Part shown: in pieces, positions 7,676-18,257 of the stretch
How the letters are laid out: every line of letters starts with the position of its first letter
Position numbering within the stretch: the first letter of the stretch is position 1
NCBI RefSeq assembly: GCF_018881975.1
Contig: NZ_JACVPJ010000016.1
Coordinates: forward strand, 1 to 43,760
Direction: 5' to 3'
Source: Polynucleobacter sp. JS-Safj-400b-B2
Lineage (GTDB): Bacteria; Pseudomonadota; Gammaproteobacteria; Burkholderiales; Burkholderiaceae
Length of the DNA: 43,760 bases
Notes under the pieces: model-generated
Seen by the model: the letters and a program-made list of their open reading frames with translations, nothing else
What the model was told of the DNA's origin: nothing
Databases searched by the model: none
Program-made: the position numbers and the translations under genes

Positions 7676-8563
7676 TTAAACGACTGCGCTACCCGCTATT
7701 GCAGGCTCAGGAAGCTTTTGTAATAAAGCAAGAAGGTGGGCAATTTCACCGCGAATCTGACGACGATCCACAATCATGTCAATTCCGCCTTTTTGCATCA
7801 GGAACTCAGATCTCTGGAATCCTTCTGGTAATTTCTCACGCACAGTTTGCTCAATCACGCGGGGACCCGCAAAACCAATTAAGGCTTTTGGCTCGGCCAT
7901 CACTACATCACCCATAAATGCGAAGCTAGCAGAAATGCCGCCCATTGTTGGATCGGTGAGAACGCTAATGTATGGCAATCCTTTTTTAGCCAACAGAGTC
8001 AACATCGAGTTGGTCTTAGCCATCTGAAAAAGAGATAGCAAACTTTCTTGCATACGTGCACCGCCTGTAGCTGTGACGCAAATGAAAGCGCACTTCTTAT
8101 TGATTGCTTCCTGAACACCGCGGGCAAAACGCTCACCCACTACAGAGCCCATAGAACCGCCCATGTATTGGAATTCAAAACAAGCAGCTACTACAGGAAT
8201 GGCTTCAATTTTGCCGCCCATCACAATCAAGGCTTCGGACTCACCAGAAGCGTCATTTGCCTCTTTAATACGATCTGGATATTTTTTTGAATCTTTAAAT
8301 TTGAGAGGATCGGTTGGATAGATGTCGGCACCAATTTCATAGCGCCCTTTTTCGTCCAACAAACTATCTAAGCGCAAACGCGCTCCAATACGCATGTGAT
8401 GACTGCATTTTGGACATACTGATAAATTTGCTTCAATGTCAGTGCTATAGAGAACAGTCTCGCAACTTGGGCACTTGACCCACAATCCCTCAGGTACTGA
8501 CTTGCGATTTGCAGGATCAGTGTGTTGAATTTGGGGTGGGAGTAATTTATCTATCCAGCTCAT
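7676..8563 (-). CDS. accD: Acetyl-CoA carboxylase carboxyltransferase subunit beta
   Basis: Beta subunit of the carboxyltransferase half of acetyl-CoA carboxylase, which makes malonyl-CoA for fatty acid synthesis together with AccA. The 295-residue protein carries an N-terminal zinc ribbon, CPSC (Cys31, Cys34) and CPKC (Cys50, Cys53). A crotonase-fold carboxyltransferase domain follows, with GGARMQES and the [12 protein letters not shown] stretch near the oxyanion loops. The ATG at 8563 lies six bases after the trpA stop. The trp-accD-folC order is conserved in betaproteobacteria. Confidence 0.96.
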   Translation of the reverse strand: MSWIDKLLPPQIQHTDPANRKSVPEGLWVKCPSCETVLYSTDIEANLSVCPKCSHHMRIGARLRLDSLLDEKGRYEIGADIYPTDPLKFKDSKKYPDRIKEANDASGESEALIVMGGKIEAIPVVAACFEFQYMGGSMGSVVGERFARGVQEAINKKCAFICVTATGGARMQESLLSLFQMAKTNSMLTLLAKKGLPYISVLTDPTMGGISASFAFMGDVVMAEPKALIGFAGPRVIEQTVREKLPEGFQRSEFLMQKGGIDMIVDRRQIRGEIAHLLALLQKLPEPAIAGSAVV

Positions 8564-8569
8564 TAGTTT

Positions 8570-9367
8570 TTAACTATCCAATGCGTCGCGAATCTCACGA
8601 ATGAAGGTTTCCAATGATTGTACTGCCTGCTCAGCAGGCGCATCCTCTAAAAGACGAATAATTCGGCTGCCAATCACCACGGCATCAGCACTTACGGATA
8701 CCGCCTTGGCGCTAGCCGCATCACTAATGCCGAAGCCAACAGCGATCGGAATATCGGTCTCTTCACGAATTTTCGGGATGATGCTGGCTACATCCTGAGT
8801 ATTAAGGTTAGAAGCACCGGTAACACCTCGCATAGAGACGTAATAGATATAACCAGATGCTATTTTGGCTGCCTCTTTAATGCGCTCGTGTGATGAAGTG
8901 GGCGCCAATAAGAAAATAGGATCAATTCCAGCAACACGCATGCTTGCAGCAAAATCTACACACTCTTCTGGTGGGTAATCCACTATGAGAACACCATCCA
9001 CACCTGCAGCTTTTGCTTCAGTTGCAAAACGCTCTGCTCCCATTTGCTCAACGGGGTTTGCATATCCCATCAATACCACTGGTGTATCAGCATCTTTCTT
9101 GCGAAACTCTTTTACCATCTCTAAGCAACTGCGCAGAGTGACACCTTGAGTCAACGCGCGCTCCGATGATCTTTGAATCACAGGACCATCAGCCATCGGA
9201 TCTGAAAACGGCACACCTAACTCGATCACACTTGAACCACCACGCACTAATGCATGCATCAATTCAACGGTTTGCTTAGGATCTGGATCACCAGCAGTAA
9301 TAAAAGGAATCAATCCTTTTTTGCCTGTTGCTTTTAGCTCCTTAAAGAGCGCAGTAATTTTCGACAT
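8570..9367 (-). CDS. trpA: Tryptophan synthase alpha chain
   Basis: Cleaves indole-3-glycerol phosphate to indole and glyceraldehyde 3-phosphate in the alpha-beta complex. The 265 residues include [10 protein letters not shown] at 21-30 and [16 protein letters not shown] with the catalytic pair Glu49 and Asp60. A phosphate-binding glycine-rich segment lies in AVGFGIS. The ATG at 9367 starts nine bases after the trpB stop, so coupled expression with the beta chain is likely. Confidence 0.97.
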   Translation of the reverse strand: MSKITALFKELKATGKKGLIPFITAGDPDPKQTVELMHALVRGGSSVIELGVPFSDPMADGPVIQRSSERALTQGVTLRSCLEMVKEFRKKDADTPVVLMGYANPVEQMGAERFATEAKAAGVDGVLIVDYPPEECVDFAASMRVAGIDPIFLLAPTSSHERIKEAAKIASGYIYYVSMRGVTGASNLNTQDVASIIPKIREETDIPIAVGFGISDAASAKAVSVSADAVVIGSRIIRLLEDAPAEQAVQSLETFIREIRDALDS

Positions 9368-9376
9368 ATCTGATTC

Positions 9377-10570
9377 TTAACCTTCTGATCCTGTTGCCTG
9401 TGCAACGGTATGCATATCCTTGTCACCACGGCCCGAGAGGTTTACCAAGATCGTCTTGTCTTTTGGCAAAGTCTTGGCCAGCTTGCAGGCATAGGCAATA
9501 GCATGAGAGGACTCCAAGGCTGGAATGATGCCTTCAATCTGGCAGCAATCATGGAATGCTTGGAGCGCTTCTTCATCCGTAATCGCCACATAATCTGCGC
9601 GACCAGAATCTTTCAGCCAAGCATGCTCAGGCCCAACTCCTGGGTAGTCCATGCCCGCAGAAACTGAATGTGTCTCAGAAATTTGGCCATTCTTGTCTTG
9701 TAATAAATAAGTACGGTTGCCATGCAACACACCAGGCGTGCCAACGCACAAGGCCGCTGAATGCAAGCCACTTCCTAGGCCATGACCTGCAGCTTCAACT
9801 CCAACGAGTTTCACTTCCGGAAAATCAATATACGGATAGAAAATACCCATTGCATTTGAACCACCGCCCACACAAGCCAATACATAGTCTGGTTGACGAC
9901 CAGTCAGCTCTGGCATCTGTACTTTGCACTCTTCACCAATCACACTTTGGAAATCCCTTACCATCATTGGATAAGGATGAGGACCAGCAACAGTCCCGAT
10001 GATGTAGAAAGTGTTATCTACGTTAGTAACCCAATCACGCATCGCTTCATTAAGCGCATCCTTCAAAGTCTTGGTGCCAGATTCCACTGGAAATACTTTG
10101 GCGCCTAGCAGCTTCATACGAAACACGTTTTGCGCTTGACGAGCTACGTCAACAGAACCTTGATATACCGTGCAATCCAAGCCAAAACGGGCACAGATGG
10201 TTGCTGTAGCAACTCCATGCTGACCAGCACCCGTTTCAGCAATGATGCGTGGCTTGCCCATGCGTTTGGCCAACATTGCTTGACCAATGACGTTGTTAAT
10301 TTTGTGTGCGCCAGTGTGATTTAAATCTTCACGCTTGAGGTAAATCTGCGCACCACCTAGCATTTCGCTCCAACGCTTAGCGTGATACACCGGCGAAGGT
10401 CTGCCTACAAAGTGTTTTAGCTCGTAATGAAACTCTTCAATAAATTCTGGATCGAATTGATATTTTGCATATGCTTCTTTGAGCTCATCTAACGCAAACA
10501 TCAATGTCTCAGAAACAAACACGCCACCGTATGGACCGAAGTGTCCTCGTGCATCTGGCTTGTCGTACAT
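9377..10570 (-). CDS. trpB: Tryptophan synthase beta chain
   Basis: PLP-dependent subunit that condenses indole with serine to give tryptophan. The 397 residues carry the PLP lysine Lys90 in HTGAHKINN, the [10 protein letters not shown] loop with the catalytic Glu in AETGAGQHG, and the glycine-rich PLP phosphate loop [10 protein letters not shown]. The length and start ([16 protein letters not shown]) match the single-copy TrpB1 type. It sits between trpF and trpA, and no leader peptide or attenuator is visible in the 30 bases before it. Confidence 0.97.
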   Translation of the reverse strand: MYDKPDARGHFGPYGGVFVSETLMFALDELKEAYAKYQFDPEFIEEFHYELKHFVGRPSPVYHAKRWSEMLGGAQIYLKREDLNHTGAHKINNVIGQAMLAKRMGKPRIIAETGAGQHGVATATICARFGLDCTVYQGSVDVARQAQNVFRMKLLGAKVFPVESGTKTLKDALNEAMRDWVTNVDNTFYIIGTVAGPHPYPMMVRDFQSVIGEECKVQMPELTGRQPDYVLACVGGGSNAMGIFYPYIDFPEVKLVGVEAAGHGLGSGLHSAALCVGTPGVLHGNRTYLLQDKNGQISETHSVSAGMDYPGVGPEHAWLKDSGRADYVAITDEEALQAFHDCCQIEGIIPALESSHAIAYACKLAKTLPKDKTILVNLSGRGDKDMHTVAQATGSEG

Positions 10571-10600
10571 AGCTACCTCTTTTGATTTATCTACAGCAAA

Positions 10601-11278
10601 TTATTGGGATGATGCTTTGGCATCTGCTGCGCGCACTGCTTTTACAAACTCAGTCATGAGCGCAGGGTCTTTAACACCCCTGCTTCTTTCTACGCCACTA
10701 CTGACATCAACTGCGCAAGGATGCAGACGTGCGATCGCCTCGCCCACGTTGTGCGTGTTCAATCCACCACTCAAAACGACCCGAGGCGCGTTTTCGCTTA
10801 CCCATGTCTGTGGAATCCCTTGCCAATCAAAAGGAACGCCCCCGCCACCATATCCCTCAACGAGGGCATCCAGCAGAAAAGCGTTTGCATCCCCATATTG
10901 TAGGGAAAAATCATCAAAAGCGAAGCCAGCGCCTACACGAGCGGCTTTCATCCAAGGCTCCCCTGCGGCAAGCTCTGCGCAGCGCTCCGGGGTTTCATCC
11001 CCGTGAAATTGCCACAAGGTGATTGAAGCAGCAGCTCGAATAGCGGCAAATTCCGCATCTGTAGCGTTTACGACCAGTCCAACGGCATCTACCCCTGCTG
11101 GCAGCCTAGAAATAAGCTGAGCAGCCATATTGGGGCTTACAGCGCGCACGCTTGGCGGGTAAAAGACAAAGCCAACAGCATCCACCCCTGCAGAAACAGC
11201 AGAATCCACATCCGCCGCGGTCTTTAAACCGCAGATTTTGACCCTGGTTCGACCAGAAGAGTATGTCAATAAGCCCAT
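10601..11278 (-). CDS. trpF: Phosphoribosylanthranilate isomerase
   Basis: Catalyses the Amadori rearrangement of phosphoribosylanthranilate to CdRP in tryptophan synthesis. A (beta/alpha)8 barrel of about 225 residues beginning RTRVKICGLKT, with the catalytic cysteine in KICGL. The strand-end Asp lies in FLLDALVEGYGG, and SGGLN forms the phosphate loop. I chose the ATG at 11278 (MGLLTYSSGRT). The longer frame to 11407 runs back into the truA tail and adds 43 very basic residues with no family match. The end of truA is 26 bases upstream. Base composition around 10.6-11.1 kb looks somewhat more GC-rich than the neighbours. Confidence 0.95.
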   Translation of the reverse strand: MGLLTYSSGRTRVKICGLKTAADVDSAVSAGVDAVGFVFYPPSVRAVSPNMAAQLISRLPAGVDAVGLVVNATDAEFAAIRAAASITLWQFHGDETPERCAELAAGEPWMKAARVGAGFAFDDFSLQYGDANAFLLDALVEGYGGGGVPFDWQGIPQTWVSENAPRVVLSGGLNTHNVGEAIARLHPCAVDVSSGVERSRGVKDPALMTEFVKAVRAADAKASSQ

Positions 11279-11304
11279 AAATGAATGATAAGGCCTGGGG
11301 CCTA

Positions 11305-12192
11305 TTATTTCTTTTGCTCTTTCTGCTGTTCTTGTTTTTCTTCTAGGTTTTCTTCTTGCTTTTGTTTCCCGATGACCTGGGCTGGCAGCCAGGAGTTTTC
11401 CAGCCAAGGTTGGGGGATGGCAAATTCGTCTGGGTAGGTAATTTTGGCTAAATACAGGCCATCGGCCATAAAAGTAGGAGCGGCGATTTGCCTATTCTTA
11501 GCAGCCAAGACTTCGGCCATCCACTCCGGCTTTTGTCTGCCCTGACCAATTTGCAAAAAACAGCCGACCACATTGCGGATCATGTGATGCAAAAAAGCAT
11601 TTCCCCGAATCCGAAAATACAGCCATGGTTGCTCAGAAATGATCTCAATGGAGTAAATCGTTTTTACGGGAGTTTTGCTCTGGCACTCAGATGATCTGAA
11701 TGAGCTGAAATCATGCTCACCGATTAAACACTCAGCTGATTTTTTCATAGCCTCTACTTCAAGCCATTGATTTGGCGGCACCAGCAAGTAACCTGCGCGT
11801 GAGTGCGACATCGGCGAACGACAAGGCCCCGCTTGTAAGGCGTAAATATATTCACGCTCATAAGCAGAAAAGCGCGCACTGAACTGATCGGAAACAGGCT
11901 TTGCCCAGTTAATAACAATCGATGGCGGCAAGAATGAGTTCACCCCCCTTACCCATGAAAAGTCTTCACGCTCAACATTGGTATCAAAGTGCACAACCTG
12001 CCCTAAGGCATGAACACCAGTGTCAGTTCTTCCTGCGGTAATTGTATGAATGGGATGGTCCGCACAAGCCTGCTCACCAACAAAGGCCGTAATCGCCCTT
12101 TCCAATTCATCTTGTACTGTGTTGTGATTTACTTGGGTTTGCCAGCCGGAATAGGGACTGCCGTCGTACTGAAGACCAAGGGCTATACGCAT
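11305..12192 (-). CDS. truA: tRNA pseudouridine(38-40) synthase
   Basis: Isomerises uridines 38-40 in the anticodon arm of many tRNAs. Of 295 residues, about 270 form the TruA fold. The start [20 protein letters not shown] and the catalytic Asp57 in [14 protein letters not shown] are clear, and the C-terminal half has [11 protein letters not shown]. The last 22 or so residues form an unusual tail made almost only of Lys, Glu and Gln (from about 273). It is probably disordered and is not part of the catalytic fold. The ATG at 12192 lies three bases after the fimV stop. Confidence 0.96.
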   Translation of the reverse strand: MRIALGLQYDGSPYSGWQTQVNHNTVQDELERAITAFVGEQACADHPIHTITAGRTDTGVHALGQVVHFDTNVEREDFSWVRGVNSFLPPSIVINWAKPVSDQFSARFSAYEREYIYALQAGPCRSPMSHSRAGYLLVPPNQWLEVEAMKKSAECLIGEHDFSSFRSSECQSKTPVKTIYSIEIISEQPWLYFRIRGNAFLHHMIRNVVGCFLQIGQGRQKPEWMAEVLAAKNRQIAAPTFMADGLYLAKITYPDEFAIPQPWLENSWLPAQVIGKQKQEENLEEKQEQQKEQKK

Positions 12193-12195
12193 GAT

Positions 12196-13581
12196 CTAGG
12201 TATTGCGATGCGAGATCTCTGCCAACAAGCCCTGCGCTTCAATGGTGATTGATGGATCGACAGAATTACTGATACGTAGCACTTCATCCAAAGACTTTTT
12301 AGCTGCAGAGAAATCTTCAATCGTGATGTAAGCACGCGCTAGATTCAACTTCACTCGCAAGGTATCTGCAAGTGGATTTGACACTGGAGCAGTTATTGTT
12401 TCGAGAACCTCTTTTGCGGGCTTTGAAAGATCAAGATCTATGCCATCAAACAATGCCTTTGTACGAGCCGGCATTTCAAAATGAGAGCTGGCTGCAGGCT
12501 TCTCATTTTTAGCAACATGATGTGTATCGGCATGAAAGCTTGGCGCTTCAGAGCGACGCGAATTACGGGCTAAGCCCCAGAGCAATAAGCCAGTCAGAGC
12601 AATTAAGGTAAGAGCAAGGATCGCTGGCCCAAAGCCACCTAGACCAAAATTATTGTCTACCGCTTTTTTCTCTTTAGATTTATCTAGCAGCTTTTGCAGA
12701 TCAGCAATATTCTTTTCCAGCTCAGCAACGCGAGCTTTAGTCTGCTCTAACATCTTCTCTTGAGCAACCAACTCCTCAGTGTAGCGACTCTCTTGATCGC
12801 TGCCATCAGCGCTTGAACCAATCTTGAGTCGATCCTTGGGAGCAACCTCCCCTGTTTTAGCATTACCTGATTTTCCATTAGCAGTGCCTACTTCTTTTTC
12901 GCCATGTTCTACTCGCCACTGTTCGTTAGCATCTGCAACGAACTGATTTGCCTCTGCCGGACTAATAGAGCGCAGCAGCGCCTGACTGGGTTTGGACAAC
13001 TCAGCTCCGGAGGCCAAGCGATTGATGCTACCGCTAGCAAAGGCATCGGGGTTGGCCTTATACAAGGCCATCATGGTTTGATCTAAGGTGGCACCATCCA
13101 ATTGAGGCGCCATGATGGCGGCTATTTCAGATAAGGACTGCCCCGGCTTTACAGTGATCTTCTGCACATCCCCGAGCAACAATGTGAATGTCTTGGTAAG
13201 GCTACCGCTAGACCAATTGAGATTAACTAATACATCCAAGAATGGATCATCGGTCATCGGCACAGAATTAACCGTCTCTACCAAAACCATCAGTTGTTCT
13301 TGACGATTGCGATACACCATTGCCTGCGGATTGAGCTCAAGAATCTTTTGTGAAATGCCCAAGCGGTCATAAGATGCCTTATTAGGCATTGTCACATTCA
13401 GGGTTGATAAAGCACCCCGCTCATCTGCCCGAACTCGAATTGGGATCTCTACGCGTAGAGGCTCTCCGGGACGGGACTGCAGCTGAGGAGCGCCTAAAGT
13501 AATCGCTCCAGCGATAGTTGACCAGCCAAGCAAAACAACGCTCAGGAGCTTTAATAAGCTTAGCTGGCTAATGCGAGACAT
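12196..13581 (-). CDS. fimV: FimV/HubP-like polar peptidoglycan-binding protein (short form)
   Basis: FimV/HubP proteins organise the cell pole and support type IV pilus and motility functions. The 461 residues start MSRISQLSLLKLL with a signal peptide. A FimV N-terminal domain follows (LGAPQLQSRPGEPLRVEIPI, about 30-120), then a LysM-like peptidoglycan-binding stretch (ITVKPGQSLSEIAAIM, about 142-157). A coiled coil is seen at about 262-305, and one transmembrane segment at about 323-345 (ILALTLIALTGLLLWGLA). A cytoplasmic C-terminal helical domain with LARAYITIEDFSAAKKSLDEV resembles the conserved TPR-like FimV end. It is much shorter than Pseudomonas FimV. The start at 13581 is chosen over a longer frame that overlaps asd. 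Placement between asd and truA matches Pseudomonas and Burkholderia relatives. Confidence 0.88.
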   Translation of the reverse strand: MSRISQLSLLKLLSVVLLGWSTIAGAITLGAPQLQSRPGEPLRVEIPIRVRADERGALSTLNVTMPNKASYDRLGISQKILELNPQAMVYRNRQEQLMVLVETVNSVPMTDDPFLDVLVNLNWSSGSLTKTFTLLLGDVQKITVKPGQSLSEIAAIMAPQLDGATLDQTMMALYKANPDAFASGSINRLASGAELSKPSQALLRSISPAEANQFVADANEQWRVEHGEKEVGTANGKSGNAKTGEVAPKDRLKIGSSADGSDQESRYTEELVAQEKMLEQTKARVAELEKNIADLQKLLDKSKEKKAVDNNFGLGGFGPAILALTLIALTGLLLWGLARNSRRSEAPSFHADTHHVAKNEKPAASSHFEMPARTKALFDGIDLDLSKPAKEVLETITAPVSNPLADTLRVKLNLARAYITIEDFSAAKKSLDEVLRISNSVDPSITIEAQGLLAEISHRNT

Positions 13582-13591
13582 AAAAGTTGAA

Positions 13592-14749
13592 TTACTTCTC
13601 AAGCAAAATACGCAACATGCGGCGCAATGGCTCAGCAGCGCCCCATAACAACTGGTCGCCAACTGTAAATGCGCCCAAGTACTCAGGACCCATCGCCATC
13701 TTATGCAAGCGGCCAATTGGCACGGTCAATGTGCCGCTTACCGCAGCGGGAGATAAGTCACGCTCAGTAGTTTCACGATCATTGGGAACTACTTTTACCC
13801 ACTGATTATCTGCGGCCAAAATCGCCTCGATCTCTTTTAGTGGAATATCTTTTTTCAACTTGACAGTTAAGCCTTGTGAATGGCAGCGCATCGCACCAAC
13901 TCGCACGCACAAACCATCTACCGGAATGCTGCCAGGAGTACGAAATGCCGGACGACCCAGAATCTTATTGAACTCAGCTCCGCCCTTCCACTCTTCTTTA
14001 GTTTGACCATTCTCAACCGGCACATCAATCCAAGGAATCAAGCTGCCTGCTAGCGCTGTATTGCGGAAATTCTTTTTCGGAAAGTCAGAAGAGCGCAATG
14101 TCTCAGTCACTTTGCGATCAATATCCAAAATCCATGATGAAGGATCGGCTAACTCAGTTGCTACGCTGTCACGCAATGCACCCATTTGTAGGAGCAACTC
14201 GCGCATATTCTGAGCACCAGCACCTGAAGCCGCCTGATAAGTCATCGCGCTGATCCACTCAACCATGTCAGCCTTTACCAGGCCACCCATAGCCATCATC
14301 ATCAAGCTTACAGTGCAATTACTACCAATCCAGTTCTTGCCACCTGCAGCCAAAGCCTTGTCAATCACAGGGCGATTGACTGGATCAAGAATCAATACGG
14401 CGTCATCTTTCATGCGCAATGCACTAGCCGCATCAATCCAATGACCATTCCACCCCGCTGCACGCAGCTTAAGGAAAATGTCATTCGTGTAATCGCCACC
14501 TTGGCAAGTAAGAATAATGTCGCAGCGTGAGAGCGCATTAATATCATTGGCATCCTGCAAAGTGCTTTCACTCTTGGTTACCTTTTGACCATTCAGGAGC
14601 GGCACTTCTCCACCCGCTTGACTGGTGCTAAAGAATATCGACTCGATAAAGTCGAAGTCTTTTTCTGCCAACATTCTCTCCATGAGAACGCTGCCAACCA
14701 TACCTCGCCAGCCAACTAAACCAACCAAAGGTGTCTTTGAATTTGCCAT
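13592..14749 (-). CDS. asd: Aspartate-semialdehyde dehydrogenase
   Basis: Reduces aspartyl phosphate to aspartate semialdehyde, the branch point to lysine/diaminopimelate, threonine and methionine. The 385 residues have an N-terminal NADP-binding motif [16 protein letters not shown] (about 8-23), the catalytic Cys145 in GSNCTVS and a conserved [10 protein letters not shown] with the active-site His. This GWRGMVGS form is the gamma/beta-proteobacterial Asd type. The gene is preceded by an 88-base purine-rich leader after leuB, so it may have its own promoter or translation control. Confidence 0.96.
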   Translation of the reverse strand: MANSKTPLVGLVGWRGMVGSVLMERMLAEKDFDFIESIFFSTSQAGGEVPLLNGQKVTKSESTLQDANDINALSRCDIILTCQGGDYTNDIFLKLRAAGWNGHWIDAASALRMKDDAVLILDPVNRPVIDKALAAGGKNWIGSNCTVSLMMMAMGGLVKADMVEWISAMTYQAASGAGAQNMRELLLQMGALRDSVATELADPSSWILDIDRKVTETLRSSDFPKKNFRNTALAGSLIPWIDVPVENGQTKEEWKGGAEFNKILGRPAFRTPGSIPVDGLCVRVGAMRCHSQGLTVKLKKDIPLKEIEAILAADNQWVKVVPNDRETTERDLSPAAVSGTLTVPIGRLHKMAMGPEYLGAFTVGDQLLWGAAEPLRRMLRILLEK

Positions 14750-14837
14750 GATCTTTAACTATCTAGTAAATGTGATTATTTTGTTTCTGCTTACTTCTCT
14801 TTGCTTCTGTTTAATTTCTTTGATTCTTTTAAATTTG

Positions 14838-15908
14838 TTACCCAAGTGCTGCAACTACTGCATCGCCCATTTCAACCGTTGATACTTTTTTCGTGCCTTC
14901 GGTATAAATGTCAGCAGTACGTAATCCTTGCGCAAGCACCTTCTGCACTGCCTTTTCAATTCTGTCAGCCTCTGCGGGCATGCCCAAGGAATAACGCAGC
15001 ATCATTGCAGCAGACAAAATCGTTGCCAATGGGTTAGCAATTCCCTTGCCAGCAATATCAGGTGCAGAACCATGACTTGGCTCATACAAACCCTTGTTAT
15101 TCTTATCCAGGGATGCGGATGGCAACATACCAATGGAACCAGTCAACATAGCAGCCTCATCAGACAAGATGTCGCCAAAGAGATTGCCAGTTACCACAAC
15201 ATCAAAAGCCTTTGGTGCTTTAACCAATTGCATTGCTGCGTTATCCACATACATATGAGTTAACTCAACATCTGGATATTCTTTTGATACGCGAATCATC
15301 ACCTCACGCCAGAGCTGTGAAGTCTCTAAAACGTTTGCCTTATCAACGCTACAGACTTTTTTGCCGCGCTTACGTGCAGCCTCAAAAGCAACGCGACCAA
15401 TGCGCTCTACTTCAGGCTCACTGTAATGCATAGTGTCAAAACCTTCACGTGCACCTTTGAACAGCGGCAACTCAGAAGTACGAATTCCGCGTGGCTGGCC
15501 AAAATAAATATCACCATTGAGCTCACGCACAATCAAAATATCCAAGCCACCAATAATTTCTGGCTTAAGGCTAGATGCAGCAGTGAGTTCTGGATAGCAA
15601 ATGGCAGGTCTAAAGTTGGCAAACAACTCGAGGTGTTTACGTAAACCCAAGATCGCTTGCTCAGGACGCAGTTCACGTGCGAGCGTGTCATATTTCCAGT
15701 CACCTACTGCACCAAACAAAATAGCATCGGCTTTTTTAGCGAGCTCTAAAGTAGCTGGTGGCAAAGGATGTCCAGCGACGTCATAAGCTGCTCCGCCTAC
15801 GGGAGCTTCTTCTAAATCAAAATTTGGGCCAAGCGCTTGGAGCACTCGAACGGCTTGAGCAACGATTTCCGGGCCGATACCATCGCCCGGTAGAACTGCA
15901 ATTTTCAT
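14838..15908 (-). CDS. leuB: 3-isopropylmalate dehydrogenase
   Basis: NAD-dependent oxidative decarboxylation of 3-isopropylmalate in leucine synthesis. The 356 residues fit the family. Seen are GDGIGPEI (about 8-15), the substrate-binding [14 protein letters not shown] and [15 protein letters not shown]. The NAD-binding [20 protein letters not shown] stretch is also present. The ATG at 15908 follows leuD by 23 bases. It belongs to the leuC-leuD-leuB block shared with asd and fimV. Confidence 0.97.
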   Translation of the reverse strand: MKIAVLPGDGIGPEIVAQAVRVLQALGPNFDLEEAPVGGAAYDVAGHPLPPATLELAKKADAILFGAVGDWKYDTLARELRPEQAILGLRKHLELFANFRPAICYPELTAASSLKPEIIGGLDILIVRELNGDIYFGQPRGIRTSELPLFKGAREGFDTMHYSEPEVERIGRVAFEAARKRGKKVCSVDKANVLETSQLWREVMIRVSKEYPDVELTHMYVDNAAMQLVKAPKAFDVVVTGNLFGDILSDEAAMLTGSIGMLPSASLDKNNKGLYEPSHGSAPDIAGKGIANPLATILSAAMMLRYSLGMPAEADRIEKAVQKVLAQGLRTADIYTEGTKKVSTVEMGDAVVAALG

Positions 15909-15931
15909 GAAAGGCCTTTAAATCAACGAAA

Positions 15932-16579
15932 TTACGGCAATTGTGTAGCAAGCCAAGGCATTTTGAGAATGCGCTCAGCTTCATAAGCCTTGATTTTATC
16001 TGCATGTTGCAGAGTTAAGCCAATATCGTCTAGGCCGTTGAGCAGGCAATACTTTCTAAATGGGGCCACTTCGAAGCTAGAAGCAGTGCCATCAGGGGCA
16101 ATAACCTGCTGTGCTGCTAGATCGATGGTTAATTGATAACCATTAAAAGCTTGAGTTTCATTAAAAAGATGGTCAACCTGCATTTCAGTCAAAACAATCG
16201 GCAAAACGCCGTTTTTGAAGCAGTTGTTGTAGAAGATGTCTGCAAAACTAGGTGCAATTACTGCTCTGAAACCAAATTGGTCCAAGGCCCAAGGGGCATG
16301 CTCACGAGAACTGCCACAGCCAAAGTTTTTGCGTGCCAACAAAATCCCTGCGCCTTTATAGCGTGATTGATTGAGAACAAAGTCTGGATTAATAGGACGC
16401 GTGCTGCAGTCCTGTCCAGGTTCACCATGATCTAAATAGCGCCACTCATCAAAGAGATTCTGACCAAAACCGGTCTTCTTGATGGATTTCAGAAACTGCT
16501 TCGGAATAATGGCATCGGTATCTACGTTCTCGCGATTAAGCGGAGCAACTAAACCTTTGTATACCGTAAATTTTTCCAT
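15932..16579 (-). CDS. leuD: 3-isopropylmalate dehydratase small subunit
   Basis: Swivelling small subunit that pairs with LeuC to isomerise 2-isopropylmalate to 3-isopropylmalate. The 215 residues carry the family's [14 protein letters not shown] (about 19-32), the [20 protein letters not shown] active-site loop (about 77-96) and the [13 protein letters not shown] stretch. Length matches proteobacterial LeuD. It follows the small lipoprotein gene by 32 bases. Confidence 0.97.
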   Translation of the reverse strand: MEKFTVYKGLVAPLNRENVDTDAIIPKQFLKSIKKTGFGQNLFDEWRYLDHGEPGQDCSTRPINPDFVLNQSRYKGAGILLARKNFGCGSSREHAPWALDQFGFRAVIAPSFADIFYNNCFKNGVLPIVLTEMQVDHLFNETQAFNGYQLTIDLAAQQVIAPDGTASSFEVAPFRKYCLLNGLDDIGLTLQHADKIKAYEAERILKMPWLATQLP

Positions 16580-16611
16580 GATTCGACTTTTACTCTATTG
16601 ACTCTTATTGT

Positions 16612-16818
16612 TTACTTCACAGGGGTAACGACTACATCCTTACCCTTGGTTTGGGATTGATTATTTTGTTGTGTGTTGCTGGAACCGCCCATTGACGTTC
16701 CCATGTTCTGCAAGTCCTTACCAATACCTTCCATGGTGCTGCTACAAGCAGAAACAATCATTCCGATGGCGCCAACAATTGCTAGCCTGGAAATTAAAGA
16801 GAGTGAAGAAAATTTCAT
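16612..16818 (-). CDS. Entericidin-like small lipoprotein
   Basis: A 68-residue lipoprotein. Its signal peptide ends in the lipobox VSAC, with the acylated cysteine at residue 25, and the mature part opens SSTMEGIGKDLQNMG, like the entericidin A/B core. Ser at +2 predicts outer-membrane sorting by Lol. The C-terminal half is low-complexity Asn/Gln/Ser followed by KGKDVVVTPVK. E. coli entericidins are linked to stationary-phase lysis, but the role of the many betaproteobacterial relatives is unknown. It lies inside the leu operon between leuC and leuD, 12 bases after leuC, a position also known in Burkholderia-like genomes. Confidence 0.8.
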   Translation of the reverse strand: MKFSSLSLISRLAIVGAIGMIVSACSSTMEGIGKDLQNMGTSMGGSSNTQQNNQSQTKGKDVVVTPVK

Positions 16819-16830
16819 GAATTTGTTTCC

Positions 16831-18240
16831 TTATGAAATCTTACGAACATCAACAAAGTGGCCTTCAATTGCAGCGGCAGCTGCCATAGCAGGACTAACT
16901 AAATGGGTACGACCACCATTGCCTTGACGACCTTCGAAATTACGATTAGAGGTTGAGGCGCAGCGTTCACCAGGCTCAAGACGATCAGCATTCATGGCTA
17001 AACACATAGAACAACCAGGCTCACGCCATTCAAAACCAGCGGCCTTGAAAATGCGATCTAAACCTTCACGTTCTGCTTGGGCTTTTACCAAACCAGAGCC
17101 AGGTACCACTAAAGCTAACTTCACATTAGCGGCAACTTTCTTACCTAAACGATCAACCACCTTAGCAGCAGCACGCATATCTTCAATGCGGCTATTGGTA
17201 CAAGAGCCGATAAATACTTTATCAATTGCAATACTGCTCAACGGTGTATTTGGAACGAGATTCATGTACTCCAACGCACGCTCCATTGCTGAGCGCTTAT
17301 TTGGATCACGTTCTTTTTCTGGATCAGGAACACGCTCGCTAATAGCAAGCACCATTTCAGGCGAAGTGCCCCAGGTCACTTGCGGAGCAATTTCTTCTGC
17401 ACGCAACTCCACTACGGCATCGAACTTAGCATCAGCATCTGAATGTAAGGTTCTCCAATATTGCAAAGCTTGCAACATCGCGGGACCCTTAGGTGCATAT
17501 GGACGACCTTGAATATATTCAATCGTAGTTTCATCTACAGCAACCAAACCAGCGCGTGCGCCAGCCTCAATCGCCATATTGCAAACTGTCATGCGACCTT
17601 CCATTGACAGATTGCGAATCGCTTCACCAGCAAACTCAATGGTGTAACCAGTGCCACCTGCCGTGCCAATCTTGCCAATGACAGCAAGTACGATATCTTT
17701 AGCTGTGGAGCCGGGTTGCAAACGACCATCTACACGCACCAACATGTTCTTGCTCTTTTTCATAAGCAATGTTTGGGTTGCCAATACGTGCTCAACCTCA
17801 GATGTGCCGATACCAAATGCCAAAGCACCAAAGGCGCCATGTGTACTAGTATGGGAATCACCGCAAACCACTGTCATACCTGGCAAGGTTGCGCCCTGCT
17901 CTGGTCCGATAATATGAACAATCCCTTGGCGAGTATCGTTCATTTTGTATTGGGTAATACCAAAGGCATCGCAGTTTTGATCTAAGGTATCGACTTGCAA
18001 CTTAGAAATTGGATCAGCAATACCTTCAGAACGATCAGTTGTTGGCACGTTGTGATCAGAAACCGCTAAATTGGCGGATATGCGCCAAACTGGACGGCCA
18101 GCCAAATTCAACCCTTCAAATGCTTGAGGACTAGTTACCTCATGTAGCAACTGACGATCAATATAAATCGTGGCTGTGCCATCTTCTTCAGAGTAAACAA
18201 CGTGGTCATCCCACAATTTGTCATAAAGCGTACGAGACAT
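16831..18240 (-). CDS. leuC: 3-isopropylmalate dehydratase large subunit
   Basis: Aconitase-family [4Fe-4S] subunit of isopropylmalate isomerase. The 469 residues include the early DHNVPT motif, [19 protein letters not shown] (about 134-152), and the cluster ligands in [14 protein letters not shown] and GCSMCLAMN. It starts 17 bases after the gltA stop, so the leu genes may be partly read from the citrate synthase unit. No leucine-rich leader peptide is visible in that short gap, so classical leu attenuation is not supported. Confidence 0.97.
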   Translation of the reverse strand: MSRTLYDKLWDDHVVYSEEDGTATIYIDRQLLHEVTSPQAFEGLNLAGRPVWRISANLAVSDHNVPTTDRSEGIADPISKLQVDTLDQNCDAFGITQYKMNDTRQGIVHIIGPEQGATLPGMTVVCGDSHTSTHGAFGALAFGIGTSEVEHVLATQTLLMKKSKNMLVRVDGRLQPGSTAKDIVLAVIGKIGTAGGTGYTIEFAGEAIRNLSMEGRMTVCNMAIEAGARAGLVAVDETTIEYIQGRPYAPKGPAMLQALQYWRTLHSDADAKFDAVVELRAEEIAPQVTWGTSPEMVLAISERVPDPEKERDPNKRSAMERALEYMNLVPNTPLSSIAIDKVFIGSCTNSRIEDMRAAAKVVDRLGKKVAANVKLALVVPGSGLVKAQAEREGLDRIFKAAGFEWREPGCSMCLAMNADRLEPGERCASTSNRNFEGRQGNGGRTHLVSPAMAAAAAIEGHFVDVRKIS

Positions 18241-18257
18241 GAGAGACCTTAATTACC

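Noticed and set aside
10479..11006. Long plus-strand open frame (175 codons)
   Set aside because: It is antisense to trpB and trpF, which have clear active sites; composition explains it.
11279..11407. Basic 43-residue N-terminal extension of TrpF
   Set aside because: It overlaps the truA tail and is the purine tract read in another frame; the family starts at RTRVKICGL.
13582..13716. Cysteine-rich N-terminal extension of FimV
   Set aside because: It lies inside asd; the signal peptide starts at MSRISQ (13581).
18241..18257. Leucine attenuator or leader peptide before leuC
   Set aside because: Only 17 bases separate gltA and leuC, with no Leu-rich short frame or hairpin.
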